Source: JAFDVL01 sp031409955
GTDB taxonomy: Bacteria; Acidobacteriota; Blastocatellia; RBC074
Direction: 5' to 3'
DNA length: 7,141 nucleotides
NCBI GenBank assembly: GCA_031409955.1
Contig: JANNYF010000342.1
Location: 1 to 7,141, forward strand
Shown one piece after another: positions 1 through 6,451 of the stretch; the stretch's first letter is position 1; each line of letters opens with the position of its first letter. The notes beneath the pieces were generated by a model, which was given only the letters and a program-made list of their open reading frames with translations, was not told where the DNA came from and did no database searches. The position numbers and the translations under genes are program-made.

Positions 1-362
1 ATCAACAGGGTCGGCGCCAATTTATATCCGAACTCCGTGCCAATCTTTTTGCGATCTTTCTTGCTGCTATGCGAGGCATAAACCAAATCAGACCAATCGT
101 GAATCGCCAACCCATAACGACAACTTGCAACGGACAATGCGCGCCTGGCTTGTTCTATCAGAGGCGAAATCAATCCTTGTGTACTGACATTCGGGTTGGC
201 ATAAAAGCGCCAAGCCGCTTGCGTACTGGCAAAAGACTCATTGACGCTCGGCAATGCACGAGCGCCAGACGCTTGATTCTCACTCGTATGAAGATGTTCA
301 TTCACCAGTTGCTCATACCGCCTTTGCAAACGCGGTTCAAATTCGGGTATCGGAACTACCAT
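1..362 (-). CDS. IS4-family (Tn5/IS50-like) transposase, N-terminal part, cut by window edge
   Basis: Reading the minus strand from ATG at 362 gives 120 open residues up to the window edge; an in-frame TAA lies four codons upstream of the ATG. The protein resembles the N-terminal half of Tn5-type transposase. Residues 49-60 (AAWRFYANPNVS) parallel the conserved YRFIRNPNVS block of the Tn5 DNA-binding domain. Residues 84-95 (GLAIHDWSDLVY) parallel the strand carrying the first catalytic aspartate of the DDE triad, here D89. A DDE transposase of this family cuts and pastes its own element by binding the terminal repeats. The remaining D and E residues and the C-terminal dimerisation region would lie left of the window, so it is unknown whether the gene is intact. 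The start is supported by the upstream stop and by the short distance to the element end at 439. No strong Shine-Dalgarno is visible, which is common for transposases. Confidence 0.85.
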   Translation of the reverse strand, partial: MVVPIPEFEPRLQRRYEQLVNEHLHTSENQASGARALPSVNESFASTQAAWRFYANPNVSTQGLISPLIEQARRALSVASCRYGLAIHDWSDLVYASHSSKKDRKKIGTEFGYKLAPTLL

Positions 363-390
363 TCCGCTAGTTTATCAGGCTCTTTGCTGG

Positions 391-418
391 GCGATAAGCC
401 TTTTGAAATCAATGTCAA
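391..418 (-). promoter_or_regulatory. Possible transposase promoter just inside the IS end
   Basis: On the minus strand a perfect -35 hexamer TTGACA (418-413) is followed after 16 bp by TATCGC (396-391), which matches only three of six -10 consensus bases. It sits between the terminal repeat and the transposase ATG, where IS promoters are normally found. The good -35 and poor -10 would fit weak transposase expression. This is inferred from position and hexamers only. Confidence 0.3.
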
Positions 419-420
419 AA

Positions 421-439
421 ACTTGTGTAGATACCTATG
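421..439 (-). mobile_element. Terminal inverted repeat of the IS4/Tn5-like element (right end)
   Basis: Read inward from the element end on the minus strand, the sequence is CATAGGTATCTACACAAGT. Laid without gaps on the 19-bp Tn5 outside end (CTGACTCTTATACACAAGT), 12 of 19 positions agree, including the first C and the entire inner block TACACAAGT. The inner block is what the N-terminal domain of Tn5-type transposases contacts. It lies 59 bp upstream of the transposase start, the usual place for an IS end. The element boundary is therefore placed at 439. The partner end and the target duplication lie outside the window. Confidence 0.7.
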
Positions 440-612
440 ATGGTTAGCCATGGCTATTCCTTCTGCCGGGGCGTTCCTCCATCGGAATTTTGGGGCGTTA
501 CAGCTTCATCATCAGATTAAAACGAGGGGAAAACAAAAGCCGCGTAAAAAGAGACTGACAACCGGCTGCCTCGTGCCTCCGAGATTACTACGAGAAAAAG
601 TGGAGTCCGATC

Positions 613-1296
613 ATGACCAAAGAAAACTATTCAGATAAACGACGCTATCGGCGTGTTGATACAGGGTATCCCGTAACCTTGTTTTGCCAGGGGGAAACGT
701 ATCGTGTCAAAGCGACCAACCTGAGTATTGGAGGGGTATTTATTGCCACAAAATTACCCTTACAACTCGGAGCATTGGTGCATCTTCGACTCAACCTGCC
801 GGATCGCACATTTATCCAAGCCACAGCGCAGGTTCGCTTTGTGCAAGGGACTGTAGGCGTGGGAGTCAGATTCCTGGAAATTGCCGAAACCGATTTGGTA
901 AAGGTGCAAGAGATCATTGATAAAAGTGGGGCTGAAAAAGAGCTGGACGATTTGCCCGGCGTACGGTTGCGCGATACACGCGTACGATTAGGAGTAAAAT
1001 TGACGGTCGAGGGGAAAGATCGCTTTGGGCAAGGATTCGCTGATGAAATTTATACCGAAAACGTAAGCCGACGCGGCGTGTGCGTTAGCCTCAATCGCCA
1101 AGTCGGTGTAGGTGACCTGCTCAAACTTAGCGGATTGGACGGCCAATTTCAGGTAGAAGGAGTGGTCAAATATACCCATCAATCCGAAGGCTGCTGGCGT
1201 GTTGGCGTCCATTTTCTCGCCACCCCGAAACGCTGGGTGATGATGGGCATGGCGGTGTCAGCGCTGGCACAATGGGAAGTCAAGCCTGTGCATTGA
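613..1296 (+). CDS. Tandem PilZ-domain protein (putative c-di-GMP effector)
   Basis: The gene encodes 227 residues and is the only plus-strand gene. The ATG is preceded by GGAG (602-605) with a 7-nt spacer. The first PilZ domain (about residues 8-104) carries both parts of the c-di-GMP-binding signature: an RxxxR motif (R10-R14, in KRRYRR) and N36-x-S38-x-x-G41 (NLSIGG). PilZ domains with these motifs bind cyclic di-GMP and switch motility, exopolysaccharide or transcription outputs. A second PilZ-like domain (about 117-205) has N150-x-S152-x-x-G155 (NVSRRG), but its arginine motif is irregular (R118, R120, R123, R125), so its ligand binding is doubtful. There is no signal peptide, membrane helix or attached output domain, so the protein is probably a cytosolic adaptor acting on an unknown partner. 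No neighbouring GGDEF, EAL, pilus or flagellar gene is present to suggest one. The IS end lies 173 bp upstream. Confidence 0.9.
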   Translation: MTKENYSDKRRYRRVDTGYPVTLFCQGETYRVKATNLSIGGVFIATKLPLQLGALVHLRLNLPDRTFIQATAQVRFVQGTVGVGVRFLEIAETDLVKVQEIIDKSGAEKELDDLPGVRLRDTRVRLGVKLTVEGKDRFGQGFADEIYTENVSRRGVCVSLNRQVGVGDLLKLSGLDGQFQVEGVVKYTHQSEGCWRVGVHFLATPKRWVMMGMAVSALAQWEVKPVH

Positions 1297-1327
1297 CGCC
1301 GAGCGATAATTAATTTTGCGCTGTCAG

Positions 1328-1364
1328 CAGGCTCATTGGTGAAATAGCTTCATCGGTGAGCCTG
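1328..1364 (+). terminator. Strong hairpin after the PilZ gene, no U tract
   Basis: Arms 1328-1343 and 1349-1364 pair over 16 bp, with three G-U wobbles, around the 5-nt loop ATAGC. It begins 32 nt after the PilZ stop. The 7-mer TGTCAGC occurs as a direct repeat flanking the arms (1322-1328 and 1363-1369). No T run follows, so it is not a classical intrinsic terminator. It could be an mRNA 3'-end stabiliser or a terminator of an organism that does not need a U tract. On the minus strand the G-U pairs become A-C mismatches, so the fold favours plus-strand RNA, that is, the PilZ transcript. Confidence 0.5.
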
Positions 1365-1454
1365 TCAGCATGTATCCGTTGGAAATCAATTTGCGATGGT
1401 CAGGCTTGGAATAGCCAGTCAAAAGTTTTGCGAGGGCCGGCCTGAAATAAGGGC

Positions 1455-1489
1455 AGCCGATGCGGGGGGCAGAGTTGAGGAGCATCGCT
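1455..1489 (-). terminator. Weak inverted repeat downstream of the coiled-coil gene
   Basis: AGCCGATGC (1455-1463) and GCATCGCT (1482-1489) pair over 8 bp with one bulged C around an 18-nt loop. It begins 26 nt after the stop of the leftward gene at 1515 and is followed on the minus strand by a T-rich CCTTATTT. The position suits a transcript end. The large loop and broken T tract make this a weak call. Confidence 0.25.
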
Positions 1490-1514
1490 GACTTATGGCG
1501 ATTCGAAACAGGCT

Positions 1515-1781
1515 TTAAAAGATTCCCTTGACCAACTCTGCTCGCAACTCTTGCTCGCGCAAAATCGCGTTGCGCAGCAGCGTATCACGATGCGTCAGTG
1601 CGCGTTCGGCCCTTGCCAACTCCGAATGCAACACGCGATTTTCCGCCTGCAATTCGTGAATATACTCAAGCGCGCGCCGCAGCTTTTGTTCGGTTGAGCC
1701 AGACGAAATGGACTCAATTTCTGCGACAGTTCTTTCAGGATAGATGACCTGTGGACTGACTAATTGGATTGCTGCACTCAT
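1515..1781 (-). CDS. Small coiled-coil protein of unknown function
   Basis: The gene encodes 88 residues I do not recognise as any named family. The start is well supported: AAGGAG (1795-1790) lies 8 nt before the ATG. The N-terminal 30 residues are uncharged or mixed, with S/T-rich stretches, and look flexible. From about residue 31 to 86 the sequence is one long amphipathic helix rich in L, A, E and R (EQKLRRALEYIHELQAEN and onward), consistent with a continuous coiled coil and therefore dimerisation. No cysteine, membrane helix or signal peptide is present. It stands alone: the PilZ gene converges on it and the next upstream gene ends more than 400 bp away. Possible roles include a scaffold or adaptor for a larger protein; nothing in the sequence decides. 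A short conserved-looking ORF with such a strong RBS is very likely expressed. Confidence 0.8.
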   Translation of the reverse strand: MSAAIQLVSPQVIYPERTVAEIESISSGSTEQKLRRALEYIHELQAENRVLHSELARAERALTHRDTLLRNAILREQELRAELVKGIF

Positions 1782-1789
1782 AGCGTTGT

Positions 1790-1795
1790 CTCCTT
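1790..1795 (-). promoter_or_regulatory. Strong ribosome binding site of the coiled-coil gene
   Basis: AAGGAG on the minus strand, 8 nt before the ATG at 1781. It is among the best Shine-Dalgarno matches in the window and is the main reason for accepting this short ORF as a real gene. Confidence 0.75.
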
Positions 1796-1948
1796 ATCCG
1801 TTTATTTGATCCTTGAATAAGACTCACACCCAGTACCTAAATTAACCAGAAAAAACGAAGTCTTAATGAACTTCTCGAAGTCTCGAAGCTGTCGCTCTGA
1901 TGCCGTCATCAAGCCAGCAGTTCACTTAACTAATAAAAAAGATGACCA

Positions 1949-1954
1949 ATTATA
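1949..1954 (-). promoter_or_regulatory. Candidate -10 box (TATAAT) upstream of the coiled-coil gene
   Basis: A perfect TATAAT reads on the minus strand at 1954-1949. The nearest -35-like hexamer, TTGACC (1973-1968), is only 13 bp away instead of about 17, so the pair is not canonical. If used, it would give a leader of about 160 nt before the ATG at 1781. The surrounding DNA is AT-rich, so a chance match is quite possible. Confidence 0.25.
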
Positions 1955-2211
1955 GCGTTGTATGTGTGGTCAACGGATTACCAAGTGCTAGCAATTTATT
2001 AAAAGAACAAACCCCTGCTTAACTAAAGACACAGGCATACAAAGCGCTGAAAGGAGTACGGGGACCAGATTACCAAGCAGGTGAGGAAATCTTTAGGGCA
2101 AAAAACCTGCTCTGCAAAACACTGACTGAGATCAGCGGATAAGGACTGAAGCTAATACTTTCCTTACGGCGAGGGATAATAGCACAATCACATTTTCGAC
2201 AAAATAAAAAA

Positions 2212-2550
2212 CTATGGCTGTAATGGATCACTTGAAATTGGTCGCCCATTCCCCAACACTGGCTCCAATAATGTGAACTTTTCGCCCTCGACCATTGGTC
2301 CGGTGATCTGGAAAATCTCCAATAAACGCGGGTCGCTGAGCAACTTTCTCCACTGTTCATCGAACTCTGTGAGTGAAGCAAATTCCCACAGTTCCAGATA
2401 TTCGCCCACTTCGCCGACCAGCGTGCGCCAAATGCCTGCAAAGTGCAGCCGATGTGCTTGCACCAGCGGCATAATTTGTGCTGCGAAGATGTGCTCGAAT
2501 TCCGCCATCTGATGCGCTCGCAACCGATAAGTGACTTTCAGCAACACCAT
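2212..2550 (-). CDS. NIPSNAP-type small protein (dimeric alpha-beta barrel fold)
   Basis: The gene encodes 112 residues matching the NIPSNAP pattern: a first strand LLKVTYRLRA (residues 3-12), a helix with FEHIFAAQIMPLVQAH (18-33), a strand with GIWRTLVGEVGEYLELWEF (39-57), then SLTEFDEQWRKLLSDP (59-74) and a final strand ending near residue 96. The length is usual for single-domain members, which form dimeric ferredoxin-like barrels. Most have no proven reaction, and no catalytic residue can be assigned here. The ATG comes 6 nt after the stop of the TPR gene, and GAAGGA overlapping that gene's last codons plus AAAGGA over its stop provide the ribosome binding region. It is probably translated by coupling as the last gene of the permease-aminotransferase-TPR operon. 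The C-terminal 15 residues look unstructured. A competing minus-strand reading frame over the same DNA shows no family features. Confidence 0.8.
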   Translation of the reverse strand: MVLLKVTYRLRAHQMAEFEHIFAAQIMPLVQAHRLHFAGIWRTLVGEVGEYLELWEFASLTEFDEQWRKLLSDPRLLEIFQITGPMVEGEKFTLLEPVLGNGRPISSDPLQP

Positions 2551-2556
2551 AATCCT

Positions 2557-3831
2557 TTATTGTTCCTTCAGCACAAAGTCATCGAACCAGACATATCCGC
2601 GCGTCGGATCATCGTACGAATATTTCGGGATGCGCTGAATTTGCAGCCAAACTGCCGACGAGTTGGCTGGGGCTGTGAATTCAAAGCTCAACTGTTGCCA
2701 GGCGTGTGTGCCTTCGGGCAAAGGCTCAGACGCGGCCAGCACGGTTTGCAAACTCTGATCGGTGATGGCTACGCGCGGCCCCATCGGCGTAATCAAATCG
2801 CGGATTTTGTAATGTACTTCCAATCGGTATCGCTTGCCCGGTTTGACCAGCAAGAGTTGTTTGATTTCCCCGTCAATCCGCGCCGTGTCCTTGCCGAGAA
2901 ACGTTACGCGCAACGCTTGCGTTCCGCTACGGGCGGTTTGCGGATCAATCGCCACCCGTGCATAGTCATTGTCTTTTAGCGCCCAATCGAACTGCGAGAA
3001 GGCCGGAACAAGAGCTGTTTCAAAACTGCTGTTCCAAATCAATGGCGGCGGTTTGCCCGTTTCTTCGCTCATCATATCGCCCCACAACTCACGCGCCAGC
3101 GGCACTTGGTTCGCGGTAATTAGGGCCGTAATAATCGCCGCACTTTCTGGTTCCGCGCGTCGGATTGGGCGCTCCAGTCGCCGATAAATGTTGGCTGCTT
3201 CGCTGAACTTCGATTGCCGGACTAAGAACTCTGCCAAAGTAAGTTGCGCTTTGGGCGCAACGTTGGTGATGGCGGCTACCGCTTCGAGATTGCCATTCGA
3301 GACATTCCAGATCAAATCATACGCATTGGGTAACAGCATCAGGTTACGACTCGTGGCGTGACGAAAATGCTCCAACGATTCGTTAACCTTGCCTTGCCGC
3401 ACCAAATTGTTAGCCAGTCTCCAATGGACTTCGAGGTAATTGGGGGCCAGTCCCAGCGCCTCCCGATACGACTTTTCGGCCTCTGCGCGATTACCCCGCG
3501 CTTCTAAAATATCGCCGAGCAACATTCGATAGGTGTATTCCCCCGGCAGCAATTCAATGGCCTGGCGAACGTGTGATTCGGCTTTCGGCAAATCACGATC
3601 AATCGCGCGCAGCTCTGTCTCGGCAATGCGTGCGTGCAGGCGCGGCGAGTCTGGTAAGTATTGGACACCAGCCTGCAACACCTCGCGGGGAATAGCCACG
3701 CGATCATCGGTCAACGTCCCGATGACCAGAGACCAAAGCGCGGCAACGACCAGGACGCCGAAGGCTCCCACTGCCAGTATCGCTGTTATAAATCTTGCCA
3801 GTAAAGAATCAACCGAAAACTGTAGGATCAT
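2557..3831 (-). CDS. Membrane-anchored TPR protein with C-terminal carbohydrate-binding-like domain
   Basis: The gene encodes 424 residues. Residues about 13-38 form one hydrophobic helix, likely an uncleaved signal anchor placing the rest outside the cytoplasm. Tetratricopeptide-like repeats follow: about 61-97, 98-131 (ARGNRAEAEKSYREALGLAP), 132-165 (RQGKVNESLEHFRHA) and a further one at 192-222 (RQSKFSEAANIYRRLE). From about 263 to the end lies a jelly-roll domain of the CBM_4_9/galactose-binding type: it opens with NSSFE (267-271), has SGTQALRVTF (302-311) and PGKRYRLEVHYKI, and closes with VWFDDFVL. TPRs mediate protein contacts; the C-terminal fold typically binds glycans. The ATG overlaps the aminotransferase stop (ATGA), so the two are translationally coupled. 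I infer a scaffold at the envelope, perhaps for polysaccharide assembly, but no polysaccharide gene is visible nearby. The TPR and anchor assignments are firm; the sugar-binding role is inference. Confidence 0.85.
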   Translation of the reverse strand: MILQFSVDSLLARFITAILAVGAFGVLVVAALWSLVIGTLTDDRVAIPREVLQAGVQYLPDSPRLHARIAETELRAIDRDLPKAESHVRQAIELLPGEYTYRMLLGDILEARGNRAEAEKSYREALGLAPNYLEVHWRLANNLVRQGKVNESLEHFRHATSRNLMLLPNAYDLIWNVSNGNLEAVAAITNVAPKAQLTLAEFLVRQSKFSEAANIYRRLERPIRRAEPESAAIITALITANQVPLARELWGDMMSEETGKPPPLIWNSSFETALVPAFSQFDWALKDNDYARVAIDPQTARSGTQALRVTFLGKDTARIDGEIKQLLLVKPGKRYRLEVHYKIRDLITPMGPRVAITDQSLQTVLAASEPLPEGTHAWQQLSFEFTAPANSSAVWLQIQRIPKYSYDDPTRGYVWFDDFVLKEQ

Positions 3832-4907
3832 TTCTCGTGGAGTTGATAAAGTGCCTGTGAAAGAAAGCCTAAGCCTGTTTCGACATCAGCGGGTTTGACC
3901 GCAAAGCCTAAGCGAAAATGCCGCGCCTCTTCAAAGAATTTTCCCGGCACAATCGAAGTTTCATACCGTCGCAATAAATCGTGCAACGCCTGACTATCAT
4001 CAAAATGCTTGAGACGCGGAAACACGATCATTGAATGTTTGGGCAATACATAGTCAAGAAACTCTTCGTGCGCGGCGAGGAAGTTGCGCACCAGATATTG
4101 ATTCGGCTCGATGATGGCGCGCGTTCGTTCGAGCAATGAATCCAGTTGGAGAAACGCCGCCAGCGCCAACGAATCGCTCGGCATTGAACCCACGGCACCA
4201 AATAAATCATTCAAGCGCCGCATCCGCTCCGCCAATTCTGGCGCGCACAAAATCCAGCCACAGCGCAAGCCGCTCAAACCATAAACTTTCGTCAAGCTGC
4301 TGGTCGTGATGAACTGATCGCCCAGATGCACTGCGACAGGCTCCGCGTCTTCAAATAAAATATCGCGGTACACTTCATCCACCAATACCAGCGCGCCGAC
4401 CGAAGCTGCCAAATCCCCAACCTGCGCCAGCGTCTCCGCGTTAATACTAACGCCGCTGGGGTTGTGCGGATTGGAAAGCACAATCAATTTTGTGCGCACT
4501 GAAATCAAACTTTTCAACTCATCCAGATCAAGCTGAAAGCCGTTCTCAAAGCGCCGCGCAAAGCGTTTGACGTCTGCGCCCAAATACGAGGCCGCCGCCA
4601 AAAACGGATCATACGCGGGCTGCTCAATCAGCACTTCATCGCCGCGTTCCAACAGCGTCGCCATCGTCAAAAAATTCGCCATCGAAGTGCCTTGAGCGAT
4701 TACGACACCGTCAGCATTCACGCCGTAACGCCGAGCAATCGCTGCTTTGAGTGGCCCAAAGCCTTCGTGATTTGGCCCGTTCAGCATCACATCACTCAGT
4801 GTGAAGGTCAGATCACTTGAGTCGCAGCCCAGAATGCCGCTGTTAGCCAGATTGTATTTGGCTGCCGCGTGATGCTTTGCCCAGGTCATGTAAACGCTTT
4901 GTTTCAT
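3828..4907 (-). CDS. Class I/II PLP-dependent aminotransferase
   Basis: The gene encodes 359 residues of a fold-type I aminotransferase of the aspartate-aminotransferase-like group. Visible active-site elements are SNPHNPSG (145-152, N149 contacting PLP), VDEVYRD (176-182, D177 pairing with the pyridine nitrogen and Y180 with O3'), SSLTKVYGLSGLRCGW (203-218, K207 forming the Schiff base, R215 near the phosphate) and HFRLGF (330-335, R332 expected to hold the substrate carboxylate). QGTSMAN (72-78) corresponds to the phosphate-cup loop. All key residues are present, so it should be active, transferring an amino group between an amino acid and a 2-oxo acid in the cytosol. The specificity cannot be read from sequence. 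It is slightly short for the family, mainly at the N-terminus. The start is in a 27-nt spacer after the permease stop, with only a weak GAG as ribosome binding site. The upstream permease suggests the imported amino acid may be its substrate. Confidence 0.9.
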   Translation of the reverse strand: MKQSVYMTWAKHHAAAKYNLANSGILGCDSSDLTFTLSDVMLNGPNHEGFGPLKAAIARRYGVNADGVVIAQGTSMANFLTMATLLERGDEVLIEQPAYDPFLAAASYLGADVKRFARRFENGFQLDLDELKSLISVRTKLIVLSNPHNPSGVSINAETLAQVGDLAASVGALVLVDEVYRDILFEDAEPVAVHLGDQFITTSSLTKVYGLSGLRCGWILCAPELAERMRRLNDLFGAVGSMPSDSLALAAFLQLDSLLERTRAIIEPNQYLVRNFLAAHEEFLDYVLPKHSMIVFPRLKHFDDSQALHDLLRRYETSIVPGKFFEEARHFRLGFAVKPADVETGLGFLSQALYQLHEK

Positions 4908-4934
4908 CTCAAATCTCGAATCTCGAATTTCAAA

Positions 4935-4936
<2 letters not shown>
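4906..4936. repeat. Heptamer tandem array filling the permease-aminotransferase spacer
   Basis: On the plus strand four consecutive 7-mers read ATCTCAA, ATCTCGA, ATCTCGA, ATTTCAA, followed by a partial ATC. The array runs from the aminotransferase start codon to the permease stop codon and makes up all of the 27-nt spacer. It replaces a normal Shine-Dalgarno. It probably arose by slippage; copy number could change the spacing between the two genes and thus coupling. Confidence 0.75.
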
Positions 4937-6260
<1,324 letters not shown>

Positions 6261-6334
6261 AAGCGGGGAACTTCCAGCAACGATATTACAAGCGGCGCTA
6301 CATCGAAGCCCGTTAGATCAGGACAGCGATGGGC

Positions 6335-6451
6335 AAGAAGCATTCTGTCCATTCTCCTTTTTCCATTGTTTGCAGGAGACTACTTTACTCATCAATAGAA
6401 TCTCATTGCGAAAAATGGAAAAAGGAGAATGGACAAGGGAGAATGCTTCTT
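6335..6451. repeat. Large inverted repeat (33-bp arms) between phosphatase and permease genes
   Basis: Arm 6335-6367 is the exact reverse complement of 6414-6451 apart from five extra bases AAGGG (6435-6439) in the right arm: 21 bp (6347-6367 with 6414-6434) plus 12 bp (6335-6346 with 6440-6451) pair perfectly. The loop is 46 nt. The right arm is strikingly purine-rich and contains two near copies of AAGG(G)AGAATG (6423-6431 and 6436-6445). The arm ends on the last base of the phosphatase stop codon. No T tract follows on either strand and no target duplication is visible. It may be a palindromic repetitive or MITE-like element, or a transcript-end and stability hairpin separating the phosphatase from the permease operon. 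Confidence 0.85.

Larger units (their letters stand above)
1782..2211. other. 430-bp intergenic region without a recognisable gene
   Basis: No ORF in this stretch has a plausible start, ribosome binding site and family match. It is more AT-rich than its surroundings. It holds the strong RBS and possible -10 box of the coiled-coil gene, a tandem 8-mer TCTCGAAG (1873-1888), and an inverted repeat AGCAGGT/ACCTGCT (2076-2082 and 2105-2111) with a 22-nt loop. The latter lies about 100 nt past the end of the leftward NIPSNAP gene and has no T tract, so I do not call it a terminator. I see no tRNA, riboswitch core or mobile-element end here. Confidence 0.6.

Noticed and set aside
403..431. Possible outward promoter from the IS end toward the PilZ gene (TTGAAA, 17 bp, TGTAGA)
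   Set aside because: Only three of six -10 bases match and the spacing was chosen to fit; not better than chance in AT-rich DNA.
69..440. Plus-strand ORF of 123 residues at the left edge
   Set aside because: It is the antisense of the transposase and of the IS end; its protein is R/Q/T-rich without family features, while the minus strand matches Tn5-type transposases.
450..638. 62-residue plus-strand ORF before the PilZ gene
   Set aside because: No ribosome binding site, basic low-information protein, starts inside the palindrome next to the IS end and overlaps the PilZ start in another frame.
2076..2111. AGCAGGT/ACCTGCT stem considered as terminator or riboswitch
   Set aside because: Only 7 bp with a 22-nt loop, no T tract in the right place and no conserved riboswitch core.
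2070..2441. 123-residue minus-strand ORF overlapping the NIPSNAP gene
   Set aside because: It is rich in C, S and W with no domain pattern and no RBS, and lies in another frame of a well-supported gene.
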